Positions 25,108 to 34,128 of a DNA stretch of 38,817 nucleotides are shown piece by piece. Position 1 is the stretch's first letter, and every line of letters begins with the position of its first letter. The notes under the pieces were generated by a model, which saw only the letters and a program-made list of their open reading frames with translations, searched no databases and was not told the origin of the DNA. Made by a program: the position numbers and the translations under genes. Source of the DNA: Myxococcales bacterium (GTDB lineage Bacteria; Myxococcota_A; Polyangia; Fen-1088); NCBI GenBank assembly GCA_003153015.1, contig PMBS01000188.1:1-38817 (forward strand), in the 5' to 3' direction.

Positions 25108-27822
25108 CTACTGCACAGTCAGGTCCGCTTCCGAGCGCTTGTCTACCGACGAGCCCCCAACCATGAGGTGCACTGTGCCGGGCTGGACAGCGAAGGCTTT
25201 CGCGGTCGCATCCCAGTAACCGAGCTGGCCGTAGGTGAGAGTCAAGGCCACTGTCTTGGTTTCGCCGGCCGCCAGGGTGACCCGCTGGAACCCCTGTAGC
25301 TGCTTCACCGGTCGAGGCACGCCAGTGGTGGTTGGGTAGCTCACGTAGAGCTGGACGACTTCGTCCCCGGCGAGGGTTCCGCTGTTGGTCACGTCCACGC
25401 TGACGGTAACCGAACCGCCTTGCGCCAGGGTCGCGGCACTCAATCGCAAAGCCGAGTAGGTGAAGGTCGTGTAGCTCAAACCGAATCCGAACGGATAGAG
25501 CGGCGTGCCCGTGAAGTACATGTACGTCCGGCCCTTGCGGATGTCGTAGTCCGTCTTGGCGGGGATGTCGGTCAGGGCTTTGTACCAGGTCACCGTGGTC
25601 CGGCCGCCCGGGTTGTAGTCGCCGAACAGCACGTCGGCCAGGGCGTTGCCGAGCTCCTGGCTGGAGTGGGTGATGTGGACGATGGCGGGAACGTTGGTCT
25701 GCACCCAAGTGATGGCCTGCGAGAAGCTCGACATATCCACCACGATCGTGTGTGGGTTCGCGGCAAACACCGCCTGGATCAGGGTCAACTGCTCGGGCTT
25801 GAGATCGATGTAGGTGCGGTCCACGGATTCCTTGCTGTCATAACCACCCGTGCAGCTACCAAAGGTCGTGTTGCCGCATGTCGGGTTGTTCCCGACCACC
25901 ACGATGGCCGCGTCCGCGCCAGTCGCGATGTTCACCGCCGCGCCACCGGTGTTGTCCAAGGCATACTGCACGTTCACGCCGGTGCCCACTGCGGCCGTGA
26001 TTCCAGCCCGCGCGGTGACTGTGTAGGGCGGCTTGCCACCGTACCAGTCAGAAATGTCCACGTCGGCATTGGGACCGATTACTGCCAATGATTTCACGGT
26101 GGACTTGTTGAGAGGCAGCAGGTTTCCATCGTTCTTCAACAGCACAATTGACTTCTGGGTCACCAGGCGCGCCAGCGCCTTTGCGCTATCGCTAGTCCAG
26201 GGCGTGGAATTTCCGTCGACCGTTGAGTAGGGCGTCGACGGATCAAACTCGCCCAGACGAAATCGCATGCGGAAGTTGCCGGCTAGGGCGGCGTCCATGT
26301 CGGCAGTGGTAAGCAATCCGTCGGTGTAGGCTTGCTGCATGGCCGAGGCGTTCCCCGACAGCATGACGGCGGTGCCAGCCTTGACAACCCCGGCGGCGGC
26401 AGCTTCCAGGCTCGGGAAGTACTTGTAGCTCTGGTAGGTCGCCTGCATGGCACCCGCGTCGGTGCAGATCATTCCGTCGAATCCCCACTCTCCGATCACG
26501 ACACTCTTGATCACTGGCGAGCACGCGGCTGGGACCCCGTTGACGGCGTTGTACGACGTCATGAACGATTGTCCGTGGGCGTTCACGATCGTCTCGTAGA
26601 AAGGAACCAGGTAGTACTCGCGCAGGTTCCGGTCATCAACAATCACATTGGTGCTGCCGCGCTTTTCTTCCTGATTGTAGACAAAGAAGTGCTTCATGGT
26701 CGCGGCGGCTTGCAGGGCGAGCGGGTTGCTACCTTGCAGGCCGCGGACAAGAGCCTTGGCCAACTCCCCAACCAGGTACGGGTCCTCGCCCAGACTTTCC
26801 TCGGCGCGGCCGGCCCGAGGATCTCGCGTCAGGTCCACCACGGGGCAGCGGATGGCCAGGCTGGAGTGCGTCCCGTTGTATTTCTTGAAGTAGACGCGGG
26901 CCTCGTTTCCCACCTGGGCAAATGCCTGAGTGAGCACATTGGTATCCCAAGTCTCGCCCAGGCCCGAAGCCTGCGGGAACTGGGTCGAGAGGATGGCCGT
27001 CTCACTGGGGGCCCAACCCAGCCCGTGGATGCCTTCGGTATAGGTGCTGAAGGCTGAGATTCCCAGCCGAGAAATGGCGGGCTGGTGCTCGGTGAGCAGC
27101 GACACCTTTTCCGCATCAGTCAGCAGGCCCAGGAGATTGGTCACGCGCTCCTCGAGGGAAAGGCAAGGATTGCGAAATGGATAGGCGTAGGTGCCCCCGG
27201 TCGGACAGGTCGGCGTATACGGTCCGCCGACGCCGCCAGCCGGGCCGCCCCCGGTCGCAGTACCACCGGCCGCAATACCACCGGCGCCACCTCGCGCAGT
27301 GCCACCGGCGCCGCCACTGGCACTGCCTCCGGTGTTTCTCCCGCCCGTGCCCGTGCCGCCAGTTCCCGCCGAGGAGCCACCCGCGCGGGCGCCGCCCGCC
27401 CCACCCGCCACGCCGCCCGTGGTCTGCACGCCGCCGCTGGCAGAAGTGCTGCCACCGGTTCTGGGCGAGGTACCTCCGGTCGCCGTCGAGCTACCGCCCG
27501 TGGCCGGGATCCCGCCGGTCATGGCAGTACCGCCGGTTGCCTGCCCGCCACTCGCACTGGAGATCCCGCCAGACGCAGCCCCGCCTGTCGCAGTCAAGCC
27601 GCCGGTGGCTTGAGCCCCCCCGGAGTTTCCACCGCCCGACGATGACGCGCCTCCTGCACCGGTTCTGCCGCCGCTGGCCGGACCACCGCCCGTCGCCCCC
27701 GGGCCGCCGTCCTTCCCACCCGAGTTTCCACACCCCAGGGCCAGAAAGACCGCCAGCAAACTCACCGGCGTGATCGTCTTGCCTGCTCTCAGACCACTCG
27801 TCATTGCGTGCGCTTGGAACAT
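25108..27822 (-). CDS. GH3 beta-glucosidase/beta-xylosidase lipoprotein
   Basis: The protein has 904 residues from the ATG at 27822, chosen for its AGGAGA site; the frame extends 10 codons further. The lipobox LALGC gives Cys31. A Gly-rich linker runs to about 205. The GH3 barrel domain follows, with TEGIHGLGW, CPVVDLTRDPRAGRAEESLGEDPYL (in two pieces), MKHF, and the likely nucleophile D455 in MICTDAGAM. The second GH3 domain starts near KSIVLLKNDGNLLPL and includes VIGPNA and GGRTTVTWY; a fibronectin-III-like domain closes the protein (VTNSGTLAGDEVVQLYV). The RAEE-type motif is typical of the xylosidase/glucosidase branch. It would release sugars from the cello- or xylo-oligomers made by the GH6 and GH5 enzymes. 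Substrate is not certain. Confidence 0.93.
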   Translation of the reverse strand: MFQAHAMTSGLRAGKTITPVSLLAVFLALGCGNSGGKDGGPGATGGGPASGGRTGAGGASSSGGGNSGGAQATGGLTATGGAASGGISSASGGQATGGTAMTGGIPATGGSSTATGGTSPRTGGSTSASGGVQTTGGVAGGAGGARAGGSSAGTGGTGTGGRNTGGSASGGAGGTARGGAGGIAAGGTATGGGPAGGVGGPYTPTCPTGGTYAYPFRNPCLSLEERVTNLLGLLTDAEKVSLLTEHQPAISRLGISAFSTYTEGIHGLGWAPSETAILSTQFPQASGLGETWDTNVLTQAFAQVGNEARVYFKKYNGTHSSLAIRCPVVDLTRDPRAGRAEESLGEDPYLVGELAKALVRGLQGSNPLALQAAATMKHFFVYNQEEKRGSTNVIVDDRNLREYYLVPFYETIVNAHGQSFMTSYNAVNGVPAACSPVIKSVVIGEWGFDGMICTDAGAMQATYQSYKYFPSLEAAAAGVVKAGTAVMLSGNASAMQQAYTDGLLTTADMDAALAGNFRMRFRLGEFDPSTPYSTVDGNSTPWTSDSAKALARLVTQKSIVLLKNDGNLLPLNKSTVKSLAVIGPNADVDISDWYGGKPPYTVTARAGITAAVGTGVNVQYALDNTGGAAVNIATGADAAIVVVGNNPTCGNTTFGSCTGGYDSKESVDRTYIDLKPEQLTLIQAVFAANPHTIVVDMSSFSQAITWVQTNVPAIVHITHSSQELGNALADVLFGDYNPGGRTTVTWYKALTDIPAKTDYDIRKGRTYMYFTGTPLYPFGFGLSYTTFTYSALRLSAATLAQGGSVTVSVDVTNSGTLAGDEVVQLYVSYPTTTGVPRPVKQLQGFQRVTLAAGETKTVALTLTYGQLGYWDATAKAFAVQPGTVHLMVGGSSVDKRSEADLTVQ

Positions 27823-27958
27823 GTTCTCTCCTGTTCGATCCATACAGTGCACCCAAGAGCGAATTCTGGCTCTCTAGGCACCCGAGACCGCGTCAGCCCC
27901 ACGCCGCAGCGCGCCTTCTCCTCATGGAGCCGCAGCATCAACGGCGCGCAGCACCTGG

Positions 27959-28699
27959 TCAGTCCTTGAGGCGCGCCTGAACCTTGGCGGAAGAAAGCTC
28001 GCGGAGCGCGTCGTTGGCGACCCAGCGGGCGCTGCGGGCTGCGGGATCACCGCCACGCTCCCCACCAGCGCGCTGGTTTGCGGCACTGCGGATCCTCTCG
28101 GCGCAGGCAATGGCGGCCGCGTTCAGGACCCGGTTGCGCTTGCCGATGTTGCGGAGTGCCCAGTTCACCGCCTTCTTGACGAAGTTGCGCTCGTCGGAGG
28201 CGCCGCGCTCGATCACCGGCAGCAGCCTCAAGAAGGCCCGGTTGCCGGCTGACTTGTCATGCACGGCCAAGCCTGCCATCAGAGCGAAACCAGCGCGCTT
28301 GACCCACTCCTGGTCGCGCCTTGCCCACTTCACCGCCTTGGACCACGCGTGCTTGGTCAAGTCGAAGAGGCTGGTCGTCGCCTGATCGCAGATGTCCCAC
28401 GAGTCGAAGTCGCGCGCCCACGCCTCAAACTGTTGGTCGCTGACCAGAGCCGGATCGTCGACGAAACAGGCCAAGAGCCGCGCCTCATGATTCCCCGTCG
28501 CCCACAGCGCGAGCGCCAACCCGTGGTCAGTGCCGAGCCGCTTGGCGACCTTGCGCAGTTGGTAGATAGAAACGCCAAACGCATTCTCGACATTGATCCC
28601 GTATCGAGCCATTCCCGCCCGGTTATCCTCACTCCCCATCCCACGCAACTCGGCGAGGATGTCGGCAACTTCTTGGTGAGTCGTGGTCGGGATCCTCAT
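27959..28699 (-). CDS. AlkD-like DNA alkylation repair protein
   Basis: The protein has 246 residues from the ATG at 28699; a TTG two codons earlier is possible. It matches the HEAT-like alkylpurine DNA glycosylase family: YGINVENAFGVSIYQLRKVAK, DSWDICDQ, WVKRAGFALMA and NFVKKAVNWALRNIG, where Trp, Asp and Arg residues of the family bind the damaged base. It is predicted to be cytosolic, removing N3- and N7-alkylated purines. It stands alone, with no link to the glycosidase genes. The C-terminus is Ala/Arg-rich. Confidence 0.88.
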   Translation of the reverse strand: MRIPTTTHQEVADILAELRGMGSEDNRAGMARYGINVENAFGVSIYQLRKVAKRLGTDHGLALALWATGNHEARLLACFVDDPALVSDQQFEAWARDFDSWDICDQATTSLFDLTKHAWSKAVKWARRDQEWVKRAGFALMAGLAVHDKSAGNRAFLRLLPVIERGASDERNFVKKAVNWALRNIGKRNRVLNAAAIACAERIRSAANQRAGGERGGDPAARSARWVANDALRELSSAKVQARLKD

Positions 28700-28755
28700 G
28701 TTCAAGCGACTTGCGACACTGGGATGAGACTAGCAGGCGGCCGCCCCCGCACCAA

Positions 28756-28800
28756 ATCACTCCGACCACGGCCACGGCCTCTTGCGGCTATCGCGGGATT
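28756..28800 (+). repeat. Dispersed TCACTCCG/CCACGG/CGGCTATCG repeat, copy 2
   Basis: This copy has ATCACTCCGA, two CCACGG hexamers, TCTT, and GCGGCTATCGCGGGATT, in direct orientation to copy 1 at 19241. It lies 47 bases before the E3 gene. Confidence 0.65.
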
Positions 28801-28847
28801 AGGGCGGGTCGCCCGGCGCGGACATCGCTGCTATAAGGAAGCTCGAC

Positions 28848-30263
28848 ATGGAATCTCTGCGCGTGGACGCTCTTGTCATTGGCGCCGGACCCGGCGGCTA
28901 TGTGGCCGGCATCCGGCTCGGGCAACTAGGCAAGAAAGCCTTGGTGGTCGAAAGGGACAAGGCGGGCGGGGTGTGCCTGAATGTGGGTTGCATCCCGTCC
29001 AAGGCGCTCATCAATGCGGCCAAGCTATACGAAAAGATCGCGCACGGGGCTGACTTGGGCATCCTGGTGGACAACCCGCGCGTCGACATGGCCAAGCTGC
29101 AGTCGTGGAAGGACGGTGTGGTGGGCAAGCTTTCGGCCGGGGTGCGCCAGTTGCTCAAGGCCAATGGCTGCGACTGGCGCAGCGGAAGCGCGCGTTTGCT
29201 CGCGCCGGGCAGGGTCGAAATCCAAGGCACTGGACCTGACGCTGGCAAGACGATCTTGGTGGAAGCTGGCCACATCGTGATCGCCACGGGCGCGCGGCCA
29301 CTGCAGATCCCGGGCTTCGCCTTTGACGGCATTCGCGTCCTCGATTCAACTGGTGCGCTCGCCCTCACCGAGGTGCCGCAGCGCCTGGTCGTGATCGGCG
29401 CCGGCTACATCGGCATGGAGATCGGAACGCTGTACGCCAAGCTGGGCAGTCGGGTGGTCTTCGTCGAGGCCCTGCCGAGCATCTTGTCCGGAAGCGAGCC
29501 TGATTGCGTCCAGGTGGTGGCGCGCAAGGCGAAGCAGCTCGGTACGGAAATCATCGTCAGCGCCAGGGCCAGTGGCTGGTCTGAGAAGGGCGACCGTGCG
29601 GTGGTCACAGTGGCGACCGCGGCGGGCGAGCGACAAATCGACGCCGACAAGATCCTGGTCGCGGTGGGCCGCCAACCCAACAGCGAGGATCTGGGCTTGC
29701 AGGCTGCTGGCGTGCGGGTGGAACGCGGCTTCATCCCAGTGGACAGCAAGCTGCGCACCAACGTGCCCGGCATCTACGCCATTGGCGACGTGGTGGGGCA
29801 GCCCCAGCTCGCCCACAAGGCTTCGCGCGAGGCTGAGGTGGTGGCCGAGGTGATCGCCGGACGTGCCGCTGAGATGGACGTGCAGGTCATCCCGTCGGTG
29901 GTGTTCACCGATCCGGAAATCGCGTCCGCTGGGCTCACTGCTGCCGAGGCCGAGCAGCGGGGCCTGCAGGTCACCCTTGGCAAGTTTCCCTTGCTCGCGC
30001 TCGGCCGCGCTCTGGCCAACCACGACAGCGACGGGTTCGTGAAAGTCGTGGTCGAGACGGGTAGCCGGAAGGTGCTGGGCGTCCACATCGTGGCCAATGG
30101 CGCTGGCGATCTGATTGCCGAAGCAGCCTTGGCCATCGAAATGGGCGCCCTGGCGGGCGACATCGCCGGCACTATCCACGCCCATCCCACCCTGCCCGAG
30201 GCCATTATGGAGGCCGCCAAGGCCGCCTTGGGCGAAGCCATTCACATTCAGAATCGGAAGTGA
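28848..30263 (+). CDS. lpdA: Dihydrolipoamide dehydrogenase (E3)
   Basis: The protein has 471 residues. Landmarks are the FAD motif GAGPGG (12-17), the redox pair C43/C48 in GGVCLNVGCIPSK, the NAD motif VIGAGYIGMEIG, the second FAD motif YAIGDVVG, and the active-site HAHPTLPE (H446, E451). It reoxidises the lipoyl group of E2 with NAD as acceptor. It probably serves the E1beta-E2-E1alpha operon 9.7 kb upstream on the same strand; there is no other E2 in the window. The stop is 3 bases before galE, so the two are likely cotranscribed. Confidence 0.96.
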   Translation: MESLRVDALVIGAGPGGYVAGIRLGQLGKKALVVERDKAGGVCLNVGCIPSKALINAAKLYEKIAHGADLGILVDNPRVDMAKLQSWKDGVVGKLSAGVRQLLKANGCDWRSGSARLLAPGRVEIQGTGPDAGKTILVEAGHIVIATGARPLQIPGFAFDGIRVLDSTGALALTEVPQRLVVIGAGYIGMEIGTLYAKLGSRVVFVEALPSILSGSEPDCVQVVARKAKQLGTEIIVSARASGWSEKGDRAVVTVATAAGERQIDADKILVAVGRQPNSEDLGLQAAGVRVERGFIPVDSKLRTNVPGIYAIGDVVGQPQLAHKASREAEVVAEVIAGRAAEMDVQVIPSVVFTDPEIASAGLTAAEAEQRGLQVTLGKFPLLALGRALANHDSDGFVKVVVETGSRKVLGVHIVANGAGDLIAEAALAIEMGALAGDIAGTIHAHPTLPEAIMEAAKAALGEAIHIQNRK

Positions 30264-30266
30264 ACC

Positions 30267-31247
30267 ATGCGAGTACTGGTCACCGGCGGTGCTGGGTACA
30301 TCGGGTCACACACAGTGGCACTGCTGCGCGCACGCGGCGATTTCGTGGTGGTGCTCGACAGCCTGGAATTCGGGCATCGCGAGGCCATCGGGGATGCGCC
30401 CTTGGTGGTGGGCCGCACTCAGGACCAGGCCCTGGTTGGGCAAGTGATTGGGGACCACCAACTGGACTCGATCATCCACTTTGCCGCCTACAAGGCTGCG
30501 GGCGAGTCCATGAGCAAGCCCGCCAAGTACTTCGACAACAACGTCCACGGCTCGCTCTGTCTGCTAGAGGCTGCCCAGCAGGCGGGGGTGCGGCGCTTTG
30601 TGTTTTCTTCGACTGCTGCGGTATATGGCACGCCGCAATCCCTGCCCGTGGGCGAAGACGCGCCCCTGCGTCCAGAGAACCCCTACGGCGAAAGCAAACT
30701 CCTAGTGGAGCAGATGCTGCGCTGGTTTGACACCTGCCACGGCCTGCGGGCCGTGTCTCTGCGCTACTTCAATGCCGCCGGCGCCGCTCTGGATGCCGGC
30801 AACGGTGAAGATCCGCGCTTCGTGCAGAACCTCATCCCCTTGGTGATGAACGCGGCCACCGGACGCGCAGCCAAAGTCTCGGTCTTCGGCACGGACTATC
30901 CGACGCCGGACGGCACTTGCATCCGCGACTACATCCACGTGTTGGATCTGGCCGAGGCGCATGCGCTTGCCCTCGATTTTCTCACCACGCACAACCGGTC
31001 TGAGGTGTTCAATCTGGGCACCGGCAAAGGCGCGTCGGTGTTCGAGGTCCTGCGCGAAGCCCGGCGCGCCAGCGGCGTGAACTTCGCCGCCGAGAACACG
31101 GCTCGCCGTCCCGGTGATCCCGCGGCGGTGTGGGCCGACAACCGCAAAGCGCGCGCCGTGCTCGGCTGGCAGCCGCGCTACGGCCTGCGCGAGATCGTCG
31201 AAACCGCCTGGGCCTGGAGCAAGAGCCACCCCGACGGATTTTGCTAG
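30267..31247 (+). CDS. galE: UDP-glucose 4-epimerase
   Basis: The protein has 326 residues and belongs to the short-chain dehydrogenase superfamily. The NAD motif GGAGYIG is at 7-13, the catalytic Ser in SSTAAVYG (114-121) and Tyr140/Lys144 in YGESK. Later motifs are RYFNAAGA, CIRDYIHVLDLA and GWQPRYGL. It interconverts UDP-glucose and UDP-galactose for surface polysaccharides or galactose use. It starts 3 bases after the E3 stop. Confidence 0.95.
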   Translation: MRVLVTGGAGYIGSHTVALLRARGDFVVVLDSLEFGHREAIGDAPLVVGRTQDQALVGQVIGDHQLDSIIHFAAYKAAGESMSKPAKYFDNNVHGSLCLLEAAQQAGVRRFVFSSTAAVYGTPQSLPVGEDAPLRPENPYGESKLLVEQMLRWFDTCHGLRAVSLRYFNAAGAALDAGNGEDPRFVQNLIPLVMNAATGRAAKVSVFGTDYPTPDGTCIRDYIHVLDLAEAHALALDFLTTHNRSEVFNLGTGKGASVFEVLREARRASGVNFAAENTARRPGDPAAVWADNRKARAVLGWQPRYGLREIVETAWAWSKSHPDGFC

Positions 31248-31261
31248 ATACGGTTTGGCCG

Positions 31262-32164
31262 CTACTTCTTCTTGATCGAGATCAGCTCGATGTCGAAGAC
31301 CAACATGCCGGCCGGCGCGCCGGGACGCCGGGGCGGATCGCCGTAGGCCAGGTCGGCCGGGATCCAGAAGCGCATCTTCTCTCCCTCGACCATCAAAGGC
31401 ACGCCCTCGGTCCAGCCTTTGATGACGCCAGTGAGGGGGAACTCCGCGGGCTGGCCACGCTGGACCGAGCTGTCGAACATCTTGCCGTCAGTGGTCCAGC
31501 CACTGTAGTGGCAGGTGACTGTGTCTTCAGCCTTGGGGTGGACCTTGCCTTTGCCCTTTTGCAGGACCTTGTAGGCCAGGCCCGACTTGGTCTTCTTGGC
31601 GTCCTTGGGCGGAGCCGCCACGTCCGCCGGAACCGCCGGCGGCTTGATGCCCGCGGTGATGCCGAGCAGCTCGATATCGAAGACGAGCGTGCCGGAGGGA
31701 CCGCCCGGACGCCGAGGCGTGTCGCCATAGGCCAGGTTGGCGGGAATCCAGAAACGCCGTTTCTCGCCCACCACCATCAGTTGCAGACCTTCGGTCCAGC
31801 CCTTGATCACGCCACTTAGTGGGAACTCCATCGGCTGGCCGCGCTGGACCGAGCTATCGAACATCTTGCCGTTGGTCATCCAGCCGGTGTAGTGGACCTT
31901 GACCTTGTCCCAGGCGTTGGGCTTTTCGCTGCCGGTGCCTTTTTGCAGGACCTTGGAAGCTAGGCCGCTCGCCGTCTTCTCAGCTCCGGCGGGCGCCGCG
32001 GCCACATCAGCAGGCGCCGGAATTTGCGCCGGTTCCGGGGGCGGGGCCGGTTTGGCAGGCGCAGGAGCAGGTGGTGGTGTCGGTGGAGTCTTCCCCACCG
32101 CTTCATTCTTGCACGCGAGGGAGGCAAGACCGATGAATAGGGCCAGAAGGGTTGTCTTTCGCAT
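31262..32164 (-). CDS. Double-FKBP peptidyl-prolyl isomerase lipoprotein
   Basis: The protein has 300 residues from the ATG at 32164 (27 codons inside the longest frame), chosen because MRKTTLLALFIGLASLAC is a clean lipoprotein signal. A Pro/Ala/Lys linker follows to about residue 60. Two FKBP domains stand in tandem (about 65-180 and 190-300). Each has VHYTGW or CHYSGW, GKMFDSSVQRGQP, GVIKGWTEG, and RFWIPA-LAYGD-PRRPG. They are close copies, which points to internal duplication. It would help fold proteins outside the inner membrane, perhaps the exported hydrolases, though that link is only by neighbourhood. It ends 14 bases from the convergent galE gene. Confidence 0.92.
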   Translation of the reverse strand: MRKTTLLALFIGLASLACKNEAVGKTPPTPPPAPAPAKPAPPPEPAQIPAPADVAAAPAGAEKTASGLASKVLQKGTGSEKPNAWDKVKVHYTGWMTNGKMFDSSVQRGQPMEFPLSGVIKGWTEGLQLMVVGEKRRFWIPANLAYGDTPRRPGGPSGTLVFDIELLGITAGIKPPAVPADVAAPPKDAKKTKSGLAYKVLQKGKGKVHPKAEDTVTCHYSGWTTDGKMFDSSVQRGQPAEFPLTGVIKGWTEGVPLMVEGEKMRFWIPADLAYGDPPRRPGAPAGMLVFDIELISIKKK

Positions 32165-32216
32165 GGGGGAACTCTTGCCAGGATCCTGCCGGGTGTCAAC
32201 CCCTATAGGCCTCACC

Positions 32217-32274
32217 GTGATCCCGGGACATCCGCAGGAGGTCATGGCCGAAGACGTGGCCGTGGCCGGAGTGA
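32217..32274 (-). repeat. Dispersed TCACTCCG/CCACGG repeat, copy 3 (inverted)
   Basis: Read on the minus strand from 32274: TCACTCCGGCCACGGCCACG, then TCTTCGG, CCATGACCTCCTGCGG and ATGTCCCGGGATCA. This order matches copy 1 with a diverged 3' end. It lies upstream of the FKBP gene. Confidence 0.5.
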
Positions 32275-32363
32275 AGCGGTAGCGTGGGCGGCAGCGACCA
32301 GCGAGGTGCGGTCCGCGGGAGCGGCCGCGGCCCGCTAGCTGCGGCCCGGCGTGCCCAGCGGTG

Positions 32364-33827
32364 CTACTGGGTCCAACCCGACTGGATTAGGGTGAGGTTG
32401 GCAGCATTGTTTACGGTGACCATATAGTTTGGCTTCGTGCCGCTCAGCTTGGCGACGCCGCCCGTGCCTTCCAGGCCTGCCCAGTAACAGCTTCCCATTG
32501 CATAGGCTTTCATCTGGGTCGTAATGCCCTGCATGAAGAGACTTTGGCCGACGTATTCAGTGACGATGGTCCGGTTGTAGTAGGGGCCCGCGTGCGTCTT
32601 CACGGCGGCCTGCGCAGCTGCCACAGTGTTCCCGACGCTATCATAAATGTGAAGAGAGAGGAGGCAGTTGGGGAGGGCGGCCCCTTGTTGATTGACGTCG
32701 ATGTCAGTGGTGGTTCCGGCCACGAGAACCCGATTCGCGGGAACGCTCGGGTTTGCCGTCATCCATTGCTGGACGAGCGTGATGAAGGCAGTCGCACTGT
32801 ATCCTGAGGGTTCGTTGAAGACGTCGAAATAGACGAGATCGCTTGACACGTACGCATCAACAACCGTTTTCCACATGGTGTTCCACGTAGTCGTGTCGGC
32901 TACATGATTGCTACCCGGCGGCAACCAGTACGCAACGATCACCTTCATGTTCTGGCTGATAGCCGCATCGAAAATGCCCTTGTAGGCGGCCCACGTAGTA
33001 GCGGTGTTAACCGTTGTCTCGTTGATCGGAATGCGGAATGAGTTCGCGCCCAGCACAGTCTTGAATCCTGAGAGGATTGCATTGGACGAGGCCAGAACGG
33101 TGTCATAGGTGTCCGTGGCGGCGAGTCCGGTCAGCACTAGCGCCCCTTTTTGGAAGTTATCGCCCGCGTCGGCCCAGTTGAAGCAATGGAAGCTGGCTGA
33201 CTCCGCAGCCAGGAGGCCACCGTCGCCGACCGGGATGCTGCCGCCAGACGCGGTTGCCCCGCCCACGCCAGTGGTGCCACCAGTGGGTCTTGCACCGCCG
33301 GTGTTTCCACCGGTCGTGGCCCCGCCGGTGGCGCTAGATCCACCCGTGGCCGTGGTGCCAGCAGTTCTTCCCCCCGTGGCCGTGCTGCCCGCCGTTCCCC
33401 CGCTGGCCGTGCTGCCGCCCGTTGCCGTGGCTCCTCCGGACGTCGTAGTCCCTCCCCTTTCGGTCAAGCCACCCGTGGCCGGGGAGCCGCCGCTCGTCGT
33501 GGCGCCTCCTGCGCTGGTAGTGCCGCCGCTCCTGGTAGCGCCTCCTGCGCTGGTAGTGCCGCCCGCGGTGGTCGCGCCGCCGGAAGTTTGGATGCTTCCT
33601 CCCGATGCGACAGTCCCCCCTGTGGTCGGAGTCGCCGTGCTGCCGCCCGTCGCCACCGTGCCCCCAGCGCTCGTGGCACCGCCACTTCCAACCACTCCTC
33701 CGCTTCCCGGACTGCCGCCGGACTCGGTTGCGGAAGTACTGTTGCTTGAGCAAGCGCCCAGGGCCAGGGCCAGTGAGAGGCCTGCCAAGAATGTGAAACG
33801 AGTCGAATCCTGAGGGATGGAAGTCAT
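32364..33827 (-). CDS. GH5-type cellulase lipoprotein, copy A
   Basis: The protein has 487 residues from the ATG at 33827, which has AGGAGG 8 bases upstream; the 18 codons before it in the frame look untranslated. The lipobox LGAC gives Cys26. A Thr/Gly/Ala linker runs to about 205, then a GH5-like barrel: FHCFNWADAGDNF, SFRIPINE, the acid/base E339 in YFDVFNEP, LHIYD, and the nucleophile E424 in IVTEYVG. Such enzymes cut beta-1,4-glucans with retention; endoglucanase is the likeliest activity. The end (TLIQSGWTQ) carries no binding module. It is a close paralogue of the next gene along the whole length, including upstream DNA. Copy A differs around the first Glu (NEPSGYS against NEPWALS), so specificity may differ. 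Confidence 0.9.
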   Translation of the reverse strand: MTSIPQDSTRFTFLAGLSLALALGACSSNSTSATESGGSPGSGGVVGSGGATSAGGTVATGGSTATPTTGGTVASGGSIQTSGGATTAGGTTSAGGATRSGGTTSAGGATTSGGSPATGGLTERGGTTTSGGATATGGSTASGGTAGSTATGGRTAGTTATGGSSATGGATTGGNTGGARPTGGTTGVGGATASGGSIPVGDGGLLAAESASFHCFNWADAGDNFQKGALVLTGLAATDTYDTVLASSNAILSGFKTVLGANSFRIPINETTVNTATTWAAYKGIFDAAISQNMKVIVAYWLPPGSNHVADTTTWNTMWKTVVDAYVSSDLVYFDVFNEPSGYSATAFITLVQQWMTANPSVPANRVLVAGTTTDIDVNQQGAALPNCLLSLHIYDSVGNTVAAAQAAVKTHAGPYYNRTIVTEYVGQSLFMQGITTQMKAYAMGSCYWAGLEGTGGVAKLSGTKPNYMVTVNNAANLTLIQSGWTQ

Positions 33828-34128
33828 GGCGAAGCCTCCTGTCTTGAAGTGGTCATCTCTGAACTGTCTTGCTGCCAGCAAAAGCTTCTCTCGATCGATG
33901 GGTGTGATTGAACTCGGGTGCTATGCTAGGCTTGCTGCTCTAGTCGCGTGGGGAGCCCGCCGGCTTCGCCGATGGCGCCGCGGGAGGGCATGGGAACCCT
34001 TCGATGGTTCCCATGTGGGAGCAGTAGCACCTGAGGCAATTTCGGTTCAAACGGCCAGTTGGTACACCAGGACTTTCTCCTGGCCGAAAGCGTTAGAAGA
34101 TCGAATGTATTGCAGATACGTCGCTTGC
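33828..34128. other. Upstream region of cellulase copy A
   Basis: These 301 bases hold no gene. From 33828 to about 34050 they match the region upstream of copy B, including a ribosome binding site, an A+C/T-rich leader, a palindromic repeat element (33944-34019) and the conserved TTGAACCGAAATTGCCTCAGG (minus strand). The rest, up to the copy B stop, is unique and has an inverted GGCCAG/CTGGCC pair near 34050-34090. I cannot place the promoter with confidence. Confidence 0.45.
33944..34019 (+). mobile_element. Palindromic repeat element upstream of cellulase A
   Basis: The 76-bp unit begins TCGCGTGGGGAGC, holds a diverged GC hairpin (CCGCCGGC/GATGGC), GCGGGAGGGCAT, and the GGGAACC/GGTTCCC hairpin (loop CTTCGAT region). 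It is the same architecture as the units in rdgB. Orientation is opposite to the gene. Confidence 0.75.
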
